A stretch of DNA of 39,416 nucleotides from Acidimicrobiaceae bacterium (lineage in GTDB: Bacteria > Actinomycetota > Acidimicrobiia > Acidimicrobiales > RAAP-2): assembly GCA_003170315.1 (NCBI GenBank), contig PNAH01000018.1, positions 1 to 39,416 on the forward strand, read 5' to 3'. The notes beneath the pieces are model-generated. The model was not told where the DNA came from. It saw only the letters and a program-made list of their open reading frames with translations, and ran no database searches. Shown here in pieces: positions 5,766-13,218 of the stretch (positions are counted from its first letter, which is position 1; the number at the start of each line of letters is the position of its first letter). A program made the translations under genes and the position numbers.

Positions 5766-8171
5766 CTACGAAGGCGCCCCGACCGGCTGCGCGGCCGAGT
5801 CGTTGGCCATGAAGGCCAATTTGTTCGCGGGCATTGGACGACTGATGTAGTAGCCCTGCGCGAGGTCGCAGCCCAACTCGCTCAAGAGGTCCAACGTGGC
5901 TACGTCCTCGATGCCTTCGGCCACCACGCGAAGGCGCATGTCGTGGCCCAACTGGATCGTGGCGCGAACGAGCTCGAGGTCGCGCTCCTTGCCGTCGCCA
6001 CTGAGACCGGAGATGAAGGTGCGGTCGAGCTTGAGTTCACCGACCGCGAGGCTGCTGAGGTAGGCGAGTGAGGTGAAGCCGGCGCCGAAGTCATCGATCG
6101 AGACGATGATGTCGAGGTCGCGCAGTTCCTCGATGACGGCCTTGGAGCGCGCGAAGTCGAGGATGATGCTCGTCTCGGTAATTTCGATGACCAGGGCCAC
6201 GCCAGGTAGTCCATTCTGCTTGAGTAGGTCGACCACGAGTTCGGTGAAACCCTCTTGCAACAAGTTCGTCGTCGTGACGTTGACCGACACGGCGAGCATG
6301 CGGCCGGTCGAGCGCCAGGCGGCGCACTGCGCCATGGCTTCGCCCAGCACCCAGGTGGTGAGTGCCTGCATGAGACCCGCGTCCTCGGCGAGGGGAATGA
6401 ATTTGAGTGGGGGGACCAAACCGAGGCGCGGGTGCGGCCAGCGGATCAACGCCTCCACGGCGCGAATCTCACCGGTGCGTAAGTCCAACTGGGGTTGATA
6501 GTGGAGGACGAATTTGCCCTCTTCGACGGCGTCACGGAGCTCTTCGACCAGGTTGAGCTGTTGCTCGCCCCCGTCGATGCCCTGGTCGTAAAAGACGTGG
6601 GGGATGTTGCCCAACTTGGCCCGGTACATCGCGGTGTCGGCGCACCACATCAATCCGGTTCCTTCCGTGGCGTCCTGGGGGGCGAGAGCGATGCCGATGC
6701 TCGCGCCCACACTCGCGCTCATCTTGTGCAAGTAGAAGGGCTCCATGACTTCGGCAATGATCCGCTGCGCCACCTTCGTCGCTTCTTCGGCGTTGACGTC
6801 GACCAGGAGGACGGCCAGTTCGTCACCGCCCAGTCGAAAAACCGATCCGCTAGTGGGTACGGCGCTCATCAGCCGGGGCCCCAGTTGACGAAGCAGTTCG
6901 TCACCCGCCGGGTGGCCGAAAGAGTCGTTGATCTCCTTGAAGCGGTTGAGGTCAATGTAGAGAAACGCCAACGTGCGCTCGGCCGTCCACGGATCATTGA
7001 AGTCCGTGAAGTACGTGTCGATCACGTGCAGGAGGTGGCGGCGATTGCCGAGTCCGGTGAGCTCGTCCGTTTGGGACTGACGATGGCGCTCTTCGGTCAC
7101 CAGTCGCAGATCGCGCGCTGAAAGTGAGAGGCGCGCGCCGACGACTACCAGCGTGGCGGTCGCCAGGCCGAGGGCGACGCGGGTGACCGTGTGGACGGTG
7201 CCGGCGACCAAGATCGAGAGTGCGGCCACGGCGGCCACGCTCGGCAGCATGAACCCCGCCGTTCGTTGCACGCGCATCGGGTCGAGCGAGCGGGGCTTGA
7301 GCCAGACCGACATGGACATCAGCACAATTGATACCGGCCAGGCGATCGCGTTGACGTCGGTGCCCACCCGTGTTTCGAGGATGCCGTTCTGGAAAAGGTT
7401 GAAGGTATCACCAAAGACGTTGAGTGAGATACCGGCGGCCAACAAGAACCAGGGCGTGGTGCCCTGTCCCGAGAGAAGAACCGTCCCACCGATGACCAGC
7501 GACAGCAATAAGAGGTCACCGACCGGGTAGGCGAGGTTCGTGGCGGCCGACAGCGCACTGCCGCCAGCGGCGTGCACGATGTCGTGAAAGGCGAACGCGG
7601 CGCACACCGCCGACGCGCCGAGCCCGGCCACCAGGCCGTCCAGCCAGTTCGGGCGGGAGAGACGTCCCATGGCCTTTCGCAGTAACTGCACGGCCGCGAT
7701 GTAAGCGAGGGGATAGAAACCTAGGTAAAAGAGGTCGGCCCACGACGGCGTTGGTGGAGTCTTTCCACCCAACGACCCGAACGTCAAAAGAAGGTCGCCG
7801 ATGCTCCAGGAGAGCAATGCGAATCCCAGGGCTAAGGGCGCGGCCCTTCCGGGGCTCTTGTTGAGACCCCGAGTGATGCACATCAGAGATGCGACCACCT
7901 CGATGCCACAGACCGTCCAACCATCGAGCCACGTCCACTGCTGATTGGGCGATCGAACGAGGAGCGAAATGAGGAAGGCGACGATGAGCAGACTCAGTCC
8001 GGCGTATCCGACCCACATCCACTTGGCAGTCGCCTCGGTACTGAACGATTTGATGCTCGCTTCGCCCGGCGATCCCGCGTAAATCACGGTGTTCGACGGG
8101 AGTGGCGAGGTAGCCGTGAGGGGCACCGGGGCGCGATTGCGTTGGAGGTCGTCTCCTATCGCGATGGCCAT
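5766..8171 (-). CDS. Membrane GGDEF-EAL protein, c-di-GMP turnover
   Basis: This is an 801-residue protein. Residues about 50-350 hold roughly ten hydrophobic helices forming a membrane sensor region. The GGDEF domain follows (about 360-530), with DELTGLGNRR at 369-378 and active-site loop GGDEL at 448-452 instead of GGDEF. No RxxD inhibitory site precedes it. The EAL domain (about 545-795) looks complete: EAL (573-575), EITET, DDFGAG (693-698), KLDRTFI, VVAEGIE and CDLAQGYYISRP. The metal and substrate residues of an active phosphodiesterase are therefore present, while the cyclase half may be weak or regulatory; the net activity is inferred. The start is well supported: ATG 8171 has an AGGGGG Shine-Dalgarno sequence. 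It is divergent from the desaturase-family gene at 8502. Confidence 0.93.
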   Translation of the reverse strand: MAIAIGDDLQRNRAPVPLTATSPLPSNTVIYAGSPGEASIKSFSTEATAKWMWVGYAGLSLLIVAFLISLLVRSPNQQWTWLDGWTVCGIEVVASLMCITRGLNKSPGRAAPLALGFALLSWSIGDLLLTFGSLGGKTPPTPSWADLFYLGFYPLAYIAAVQLLRKAMGRLSRPNWLDGLVAGLGASAVCAAFAFHDIVHAAGGSALSAATNLAYPVGDLLLLSLVIGGTVLLSGQGTTPWFLLAAGISLNVFGDTFNLFQNGILETRVGTDVNAIAWPVSIVLMSMSVWLKPRSLDPMRVQRTAGFMLPSVAAVAALSILVAGTVHTVTRVALGLATATLVVVGARLSLSARDLRLVTEERHRQSQTDELTGLGNRRHLLHVIDTYFTDFNDPWTAERTLAFLYIDLNRFKEINDSFGHPAGDELLRQLGPRLMSAVPTSGSVFRLGGDELAVLLVDVNAEEATKVAQRIIAEVMEPFYLHKMSASVGASIGIALAPQDATEGTGLMWCADTAMYRAKLGNIPHVFYDQGIDGGEQQLNLVEELRDAVEEGKFVLHYQPQLDLRTGEIRAVEALIRWPHPRLGLVPPLKFIPLAEDAGLMQALTTWVLGEAMAQCAAWRSTGRMLAVSVNVTTTNLLQEGFTELVVDLLKQNGLPGVALVIEITETSIILDFARSKAVIEELRDLDIIVSIDDFGAGFTSLAYLSSLAVGELKLDRTFISGLSGDGKERDLELVRATIQLGHDMRLRVVAEGIEDVATLDLLSELGCDLAQGYYISRPMPANKLAFMANDSAAQPVGAPS

Positions 8172-8280
8172 GGTTCAATCCCCCTTGCATTACTTTCTCG
8201 GAAGAACCGTGGAATAAAAATAAGTGAGTCACGCCAAATCAGGGCCCACGTCGTCGCAACAGGGGCCCAATTGCTACAGA

Positions 8281-8305
8281 GAATGTATTCTAAAAGTATA
8301 CATTC
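8281..8305. promoter_or_regulatory. 25-bp AT-rich palindrome, candidate operator
   Basis: The arms are GAATGTAT and ATACATTC, a perfect 8-bp inverted repeat, with an inner CT/AG pair around a central AAA. Only the symmetric T-T position breaks it. It is strikingly AT-rich against its surroundings. It lies about 110 bases upstream of the GGDEF-EAL start and 197 upstream of the desaturase-family start, so one dimeric regulator could control both. The regulator is not identified. Confidence 0.5.
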
Positions 8306-8488
8306 CAGCTGGACATTTCAGCGTGAGTTCCTGATCGGTTCGTTCGGAAGTCAACGCCCGTCGAATGCGGTGGTCCTTCGTGGGTGAGAAGAGCACCATT
8401 TCCATTCGACGAGCGTGGTGGCACGGGAACGCAAATTTCCTACTCAACGAAGGAGGTGTGTCGCCCTCAACCGCAATAGGCCCAGGAC

Positions 8489-8494
8489 TATCTT
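8489..8494 (+). promoter_or_regulatory. -10 box (TATCTT), leaderless start of the desaturase-family gene
   Basis: TATCTT is followed by 7 bases (GAAACCA) and the ATG at 8502. There is no Shine-Dalgarno sequence close to this ATG, so a leaderless mRNA is inferred. This spacing is one reason for preferring 8502 over the GTG at 8415. Confidence 0.4.
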
Positions 8495-8501
8495 GAAACC
8501 A

Positions 8502-9416
8502 ATGGCCCCCAAAGGAAGAACCGTCGATTTGATCGACAAACTGTCGTTCCCCTTTTTCGCTCTGGCCATCGCCGGCGAATACCTCGCGCTCAAGAATCGC
8601 GAGAAAAGGACGCTGGGCGATCTCGCCGACGCCGACCTCGAGACGCTGTCGGGTCCGCAACTGTCCGTTGACCCCCTGGTTCCGATGGGCTTCGAAGCTC
8701 AGGACTCGAAGGCCAGTCTCTCCATGTTGGCGGGCAACGTCGCAGTCCAGCTCGCCGTGGCCCCGGCCCTCCTCAAAGTCGATGAGTTCCTCTATCGACA
8801 CCGCATCTCCACTCTGGGATCGCGTCGCGGCTCGATGACGTCGGCGATGGTGCTCTGGGACTTCTGCTACTACTGGGATCATCGCTGGATGCACGAGGTG
8901 CGACTGCTCTGGGCCAATCACGTCTCGCACCATTCCAGCGAGCGCTACAACCTGACGACGGCACTGCGCCAACCGTGGTCGCCGTTTCTCACTTTTTGGG
9001 TGTTCGCGCCCCTCCCGTTGTTGGGGTTCCCTCCCGAGAAGGTGCACCGAGCCGGGCAACTCAATCTGCTCTACCAGTTCTGGATCCACACCGAGGCGAT
9101 TGACCGGCTGCCCGAGCCGATTGAGTTGGTCTTCAACACGCCGTCGCACCACCGGGTCCACCACGGTACGAACCGTCAGTACCTCGACAAGAACTACGGC
9201 GGCATATTGATCGTCTGGGACCGACTCTTCGGAACCTTCGAAAAAGAGGTTCGCCGCGTTCGTTACGGCCTCACGAAGAACATCAACACGTACAACCCCG
9301 TCAGCATCGGCTATCACGAGTTCGGCGACATTGTCCGTGACCTGCGCTCCGCGAGGACGACGCGCGAACGCGTGCGCTCCGTGCTCGGTCACCCGGGTTG
9401 GCGACCGGCCGACTAA
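8502..9416 (+). CDS. Sterol desaturase / fatty acid hydroxylase family membrane protein
   Basis: From ATG 8502 this is a 304-residue protein. It carries the clustered His boxes of the di-iron membrane hydroxylase superfamily: HRWMHE, then NHVSHHS, and later HHRVHHG followed by YLDKNYGG and WDRLFGTFE, the usual C-terminal block. The family hydroxylates or desaturates sterols, carotenoids, alkylglycerols and fatty acids using oxygen; the substrate cannot be read from sequence. Hydrophobic segments near residues 10-25 and 155-175 fit a membrane location. A GTG at 8415 would add 29 very basic residues (RERKFPTQRRR) unlike the family, and a TANNNT box sits 7 bases before 8502. Its TAA is directly followed by the ATG of the next gene, so the two are co-transcribed. 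Confidence 0.88.
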   Translation: MAPKGRTVDLIDKLSFPFFALAIAGEYLALKNREKRTLGDLADADLETLSGPQLSVDPLVPMGFEAQDSKASLSMLAGNVAVQLAVAPALLKVDEFLYRHRISTLGSRRGSMTSAMVLWDFCYYWDHRWMHEVRLLWANHVSHHSSERYNLTTALRQPWSPFLTFWVFAPLPLLGFPPEKVHRAGQLNLLYQFWIHTEAIDRLPEPIELVFNTPSHHRVHHGTNRQYLDKNYGGILIVWDRLFGTFEKEVRRVRYGLTKNINTYNPVSIGYHEFGDIVRDLRSARTTRERVRSVLGHPGWRPAD

Positions 9417-9881
9417 ATGACTGACCTACGTGATCAGTGGCGTGAACGGGCTGATTCGACACTGGAGTGGATTCGCGAACACGGGGTGGTGCTGCAATCG
9501 GCCCGCGGTCCGGTGCCCAACGTGGCGCAGTTCATCGCCGGAGAGCCAATACGGGGCAGCTGGTGGGGCCACCCGGCCGGAAAAGAGATTTACGCGATTC
9601 TGAACATTCTCGACGACTCGCCCGACATCGTGTCGACGCGGCTCATCAACCGAAAGGTGACGTTGTTGCACCGGCGCGTCTGGGCGAGCGTCGTTCGCGC
9701 GAGTGACCTCTTGGGCGTTTCGAATCTGGCGGCGATTCACAGCGAGCACACCGCCAGCGGCGCCCATCGATCCTTTGAAGTTGAGTTTCCGCTCTGGGTG
9801 TCGGAGGCGACATTTGATGAGTCGGCGTCACTGAGCCTTGACGAGGCGATCGCCCTCCTGCCGGGGTGTCTTCGAAACTAA
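9417..9881 (+). CDS. Hypothetical protein coupled to the desaturase-family gene
   Basis: This is a 154-residue soluble protein. Its ATG immediately follows the TAA of the desaturase-family gene (TAAATG), so translation is probably coupled. The sequence has a helical N-terminus (RDQWRERADSTLEWIREHG), a GSWWGHPAGKEIY motif and a basic block LLHRRVWASVVR. I do not recognise the family and can name no catalytic site. Co-transcription suggests a function linked to the membrane hydroxylase or a shared physiological response, but that is context only. A hairpin at 9889-9931 follows, shared with the converging secreted-protein gene. Confidence 0.75.
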   Translation: MTDLRDQWRERADSTLEWIREHGVVLQSARGPVPNVAQFIAGEPIRGSWWGHPAGKEIYAILNILDDSPDIVSTRLINRKVTLLHRRVWASVVRASDLLGVSNLAAIHSEHTASGAHRSFEVEFPLWVSEATFDESASLSLDEAIALLPGCLRN

Positions 9882-9888
9882 GCACGAA

Positions 9889-9931
9889 GCCGGTGACGTC
9901 AACGCTTCAACGCGTTCGACGTCGTCACGGC
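9889..9931. terminator. Hairpin between convergent genes, candidate bidirectional terminator
   Basis: The inner stem AACGC/GCGTT closes a TTCAAC loop. After a one-base bulge the stem continues with GACGTC pairing to GACGTC, and after further bulges with GCCG/CGGC. No U-run follows on either strand. The site lies in the 67-base gap between the ends of the genes at 9417-9881 and 9949-10455. Confidence 0.45.
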
Positions 9932-9948
9932 GCCGACGAAGACGTGCG

Positions 9949-10455
9949 TTAGGCCTTGGCGCCGCAGACGTTCTTGTTGTAGGCCGTGATCTTGGCCGAC
10001 GCGGTACTCATAACCTTCCCCAGACTTTCGAAGCTGGCGATTTCCGCCTTCGTCAACTTCAGGTAGTTGAAGTGCGCCTTCGACAGTACCGAGTACCAGG
10101 AGTTGAGGTCCTTGAAAATCGTTTTGTAACTGCTCTGGAGTGACGAAGGGGCGATGCCCAAGACGAGGTTCTCTTCGTTTTTCAAGTTCTTGTACGCCAA
10201 CTCCATCGCGGCCACCGCGGCGCCCGGCGTCTCGAGGGCCTTATTCGCGGCCGTCTGCTTCTTGTTGTAGGACGTCAGGAGCTTGCAATAGGCCGAACCG
10301 TTGGCGGACTTCAGGTGGGTACTCGCAAAGGACGGCGTCGCACTCGACACCATGCTGGCGAGCGAGAGTACGACGACGAGTGACGTGCCGGCGGCGCACC
10401 TCGTTCGCCACGACGTTGCTCGTTGCAGTCCTCTGTTGGTGGTGCGTGCGTGCAT
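9949..10455 (-). CDS. Secreted helical protein of unknown function
   Basis: The start is placed at ATG 10455, which has a good Shine-Dalgarno sequence (GGGGGAG, 5 bases upstream); the open frame upstream adds 22 residues ahead of the signal peptide. The 168-residue product has a signal peptide (basic region to about residue 20, then AGTSLVVVLSLASMVSSA, probable cleavage after SFA). The mature part is Lys-, Ala- and Ser-rich and predicted all-helical, with one Cys near each end (AYCKLL and KNVCGAKA) that probably form a disulfide tying the helices together. There is no lipobox or anchor. The family is not recognised. It resembles the lipoprotein at 324-698 in outline only. It is divergent from the HAD phosphatase gene at 10742. 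Confidence 0.75.
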   Translation of the reverse strand: MHARTTNRGLQRATSWRTRCAAGTSLVVVLSLASMVSSATPSFASTHLKSANGSAYCKLLTSYNKKQTAANKALETPGAAVAAMELAYKNLKNEENLVLGIAPSSLQSSYKTIFKDLNSWYSVLSKAHFNYLKLTKAEIASFESLGKVMSTASAKITAYNKNVCGAKA

Positions 10456-10573
10456 CAGTCTCCCCCTTATTGAATGGCCACACCTCCGGATGAGACAACT
10501 TCTCGTCGATGTGTTCGCCACACTGCTGGTCGCATCCTACGCAGGTTTCCGACGGGTATTCAAGCACGGGGTG

Positions 10574-10591
10574 ACGAAGTGGCGACTTCGT
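10574..10591. promoter_or_regulatory. 7-bp perfect inverted repeat in a divergent intergenic region
   Basis: ACGAAGT-GGCG-ACTTCGT lies midway in the 286-base gap between the secreted-protein gene and the HAD phosphatase gene. It could be an operator or a small hairpin. Nothing else recognisable stands out between 10456 and 10729. Confidence 0.3.
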
Positions 10592-10729
10592 GATCAGGAG
10601 CGGAATCGATCGCGGATGGAGCGATAACCGTAACGAGTTCGAGGTCGCGCCCGTGACATTCCCGTGCGAACTTCATGAATTGGGGGCAATTTGGGCTTTC
10701 GCGCGTGCAAGGTTTACATTCCAATCGTC

Positions 10730-10735
10730 CATACT
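10730..10735 (+). promoter_or_regulatory. Possible -10 box (CATACT) of the HAD phosphatase gene
   Basis: CATACT matches TATAAT at 4 of 6 positions and is 6 bases from the ATG at 10742, the spacing seen at other probable leaderless starts in this window. The first base departs from TANNNT, so this is weaker than the others. Confidence 0.3.
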
Positions 10736-10741
10736 GGATAG

Positions 10742-11521
10742 ATGGACTTAATCTCTCGGGCCGAAAGTTGGCTCTGCGATATGGACGGCGTACTGATCCG
10801 AGACGGCGCCATGATTCCGGGGGCCGACAAGTTCTTGGACCGATTGCGTTCCACCGGTCGGCCCTACCTGATCCTGACCAACAACTCGCTCTTCACGCCC
10901 CGTGAGATACGCCTCGAACTCTCGGAGATGGGACTGAACGTGGAAGAGAGCCACTTGTGGACTTCGTCTTTGGCGACGGCGAAATTCGTGCACACCCAGC
11001 GACCGTTCGGGACGGCCTACGTCATCGGTCAGGCGAGCCTGCACGAGGCGATCCACGACGTCGGGTACCGACCGGACGAGCGCGCGCCGGACTACGTCGT
11101 GCTCGGTGAGACCCAGGACTACTCCTTCGAAGAAATGACGACGGCGGTGCGGCTCATCGAGAAGGGTGCGCACTTCGTGGCGACCAATCCCGAACCGACC
11201 GGTCAGTCACCCCACGGTTCACTGCCCGGATGCGGGGCGCTCGCGGCCATGATCGAGAGCGCGACCGGCGTCGCGCCGTACTTCGTGGGCAAGCCCAACC
11301 CGGTCATGATTCGCGAGGGCCTCAACATCCTGGACGCTCACTCGAAGTCGACCATCATGATCGGCGATCGCATGGATACCGACATTCAGGCCGGGGCCGA
11401 GGCGGGACTCGGCACGATTCTGGTCCTCTCGGGGGTCGCGCGCGCCGAAGAAGTGAATCTCTATCCTTTCCAGCCGTCACGAATCGTGGACTCGGTCGCC
11501 GACTTGATCGACGAGCTCTAA
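10742..11521 (+). CDS. HAD-superfamily (IIA, NagD-type) phosphatase
   Basis: This 259-residue soluble protein has all four HAD motifs: DMDGV with nucleophile Asp13 and Asp15, TNNS (46-49), Lys184 in GKPNP, and GDRMDTD with metal-binding Asp209 and Asp214. The cap lies between motifs II and III, as in subclass IIA (NagD, p-nitrophenylphosphatase, 2-phosphoglycolate phosphatase). The substrate is a small phosphorylated metabolite that motif reading cannot define. The gene ends 44 bases from the end of the convergent otsA gene. It is not of the IIB type used by trehalose-6-phosphate phosphatase OtsB, so its nearness to trehalose genes should not be read as OtsB. No Shine-Dalgarno sequence precedes the ATG. 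Confidence 0.9.
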   Translation: MDLISRAESWLCDMDGVLIRDGAMIPGADKFLDRLRSTGRPYLILTNNSLFTPREIRLELSEMGLNVEESHLWTSSLATAKFVHTQRPFGTAYVIGQASLHEAIHDVGYRPDERAPDYVVLGETQDYSFEEMTTAVRLIEKGAHFVATNPEPTGQSPHGSLPGCGALAAMIESATGVAPYFVGKPNPVMIREGLNILDAHSKSTIMIGDRMDTDIQAGAEAGLGTILVLSGVARAEEVNLYPFQPSRIVDSVADLIDEL

Positions 11522-11565
11522 AAGTACTTTCGCGAGTCGACGAACCCCGTCGGACGAAAACGGGA

Positions 11566-13029
11566 CTACGGCGCGGTGAGCGCCAACGCGGCGAGGAAGG
11601 CCTTGGCCCAGTCGTAGACGTTGCGGCGAAAGATCATGCGGCGCATGCGCGACATTCGGTCGCGCGTCTCCTTGGGACCGGCGTTCATGGCCAGGAGGAT
11701 GGCCTCCTTGATGCCGTCGGTGTCGTGCGGGTTCACCATGTAGGCGCCACGTAGTTCGGTGGCCGCCCCGGCGAACTCACTCAGGATCAGCTTGCCCGTC
11801 AGGTCGCCCCGGCACATCACGTACTCCTTGGCCACGAGGTTCATGCCGTCCTTGAACGGCGTGACCATCATGATGTCCGCGGCCAGGTAGAGCGCGATCA
11901 GTTCGTCGAAGGGCAGATTCTTGTGAAGGTAGTGAATCGCGGGGTGTCCCACCAGGCCGTGCTCGCCATTGACCTCGCTCACGGCGCGCTCCAGGTCGTG
12001 GCGTTCTTGTTCGTAGTGGGCGTCAGACTCGCGACTGGGCACCGCGATTTGGATCATCACTTGGCGTTCGGCACTCAAGAGGCCGTCGTCGAGCATCTCG
12101 GCCACCGCCTTGATGCGCTGCTGAATTCCCTTGGTGTAGTCGAGTCGGTCGACGCCCAGTAACAGAAACTCGGGATCGCCCAGGCCCTGGCGAATCTCGC
12201 GAGCCCGGGCGCGAACCTTGGGGTTGGCCGCGCGTTCCACGATCTGATCGCAGTCGACCGAGATGGGGAAGGAACCGACGCGGATGGCGCGCCCTTCGAA
12301 GTCCAGTCCCGAGTCCGTGCCGGTCGCCGAAGTCAATCGGCGCGCCAGGCGAGAGAAGTTGGAGGCCGAAGAGTGCAATTGGAATCCCAATAGGTCGGCG
12401 CCGAGGAGTCCGGCCAGGATCTCACGTCGCCACGGCAACTGCATGAACAGTTCGCTCGGGGGAAACGGGATGTGCAGGAAGAATCCGATGTGGACGTCCG
12501 GACGAAGTTGGCGCAACATCTGGGGGACCAGTTGCAACTGATAGTCGTGGACCCACACCGTGCCCCCGGGGGCGACGTTCTCGGCGACAATGGTCGCGAA
12601 GCGCATATTCACTTCGCGGTAGGTGTGCCACCACGTGCGATGGAACGACGGCGAGCGAATGGCGTCGTGATAGAGCGGCCAGATGGTGGCGTTGGAGAAG
12701 CCGAGGTAGAACTCCTCGTACTCCTCGGCGGTGATCGCTACCGTCTTCAACCGGATGCCCTCGTAGGTGGAGGGCGGCTCCTCATCGGCCGAAGTTCCGG
12801 GCCAGCCAATCCAGAGTCCCTGGCGATTCTGCAACACCGACGTGAGGGCCGAGACCAGTCCGCCCGGACTAGGGAGCCACCCGTCGTCGCCCGGCGAGCC
12901 CGCGTGGTGCATGGGCAGTCGATTGGCGACGACGACGAAGTCGGCCGGTTCATACGACGGATCGTCGAAAGGGTCCTCGGGGATCTTCGGCTCGGCCGAT
13001 CCGATTTGGGTGAAGGAGTGTTCGGTCAT
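11566..13029 (-). CDS. otsA: Alpha,alpha-trehalose-phosphate synthase (OtsA)
   Basis: From ATG 13029 ([10 protein letters not shown]) this is a 487-residue GT20 enzyme that joins a nucleoside-diphospho-glucose to glucose-6-phosphate, giving trehalose-6-phosphate in the cytoplasm. Family blocks in order are [53 protein letters not shown] (the Arg and Lys bind donor phosphate), [11 protein letters not shown] and LSEFAGAA. The open frame extends 41 codons upstream but loses family similarity, and an AGGTAG sequence precedes 13029. The gene lies downstream of a GH15 hydrolase gene on the same strand with a 189-base gap holding a probable promoter. No otsB is present in the window, so the phosphatase step must be encoded elsewhere. 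Confidence 0.95.
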   Translation of the reverse strand: MTEHSFTQIGSAEPKIPEDPFDDPSYEPADFVVVANRLPMHHAGSPGDDGWLPSPGGLVSALTSVLQNRQGLWIGWPGTSADEEPPSTYEGIRLKTVAITAEEYEEFYLGFSNATIWPLYHDAIRSPSFHRTWWHTYREVNMRFATIVAENVAPGGTVWVHDYQLQLVPQMLRQLRPDVHIGFFLHIPFPPSELFMQLPWRREILAGLLGADLLGFQLHSSASNFSRLARRLTSATGTDSGLDFEGRAIRVGSFPISVDCDQIVERAANPKVRARAREIRQGLGDPEFLLLGVDRLDYTKGIQQRIKAVAEMLDDGLLSAERQVMIQIAVPSRESDAHYEQERHDLERAVSEVNGEHGLVGHPAIHYLHKNLPFDELIALYLAADIMMVTPFKDGMNLVAKEYVMCRGDLTGKLILSEFAGAATELRGAYMVNPHDTDGIKEAILLAMNAGPKETRDRMSRMRRMIFRRNVYDWAKAFLAALALTAP

Positions 13030-13139
13030 GGGAGCTACCTGGTCGGAGCCTAGGTTGAACCTCGCTTTCTCGCACGGGCCGGAACCTCTGGCGATACACG
13101 TGCCCTTGTCGTGTAGCGCTGCACTTGCCGCGATTCTTA

Positions 13140-13165
13140 TTGGTTCTACCAACTCGCTCAGTGTA
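13140..13165 (-). promoter_or_regulatory. Candidate otsA promoter with overlapping dyad
   Basis: On the minus strand TACACT (13165-13160) fits a -10 box, with a predicted start near 13153. Immediately downstream TTGGT-AGA-ACCAA (13152-13140) is a perfect 5-bp inverted repeat at +1 to +13, where a repressor would block transcription. No strong -35 box is seen. The gap between the GH15 and otsA coding regions (13030-13218) holds nothing else recognisable. Confidence 0.33.
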
Positions 13166-13218
13166 CGGAAAGTTTCTGTGACGAAACGAAGAAAATTTCG
13201 GGAAGGGAATAAATCCGC

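Larger units (their letters stand above)
8172..8501. other. 330-bp intergenic region between divergent genes
   Basis: No gene is seen here. The stretch separates the GGDEF-EAL gene from the desaturase-family gene. It holds a 25-bp AT-rich palindrome (8281-8305), a strong Shine-Dalgarno-like AGGAGGTG (8451-8458) with no well-placed long frame after it, and a -10-like TATCTT (8489-8494). Open frames entering it from 8415 (plus) and from the antisense strand look like extensions or shadows. Confidence 0.6.

Noticed and set aside
8274..9392. Long minus-strand open frame (372 codons) opposite the desaturase-family gene
   Set aside because: It is the antisense shadow of a gene with intact His boxes; its protein is a low-complexity Arg/Glu/Val mix with no domain.
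10742..11521. HAD phosphatase considered as OtsB
   Set aside because: Its cap position and motifs are of subclass IIA (NagD-like); OtsB belongs to subclass IIB.
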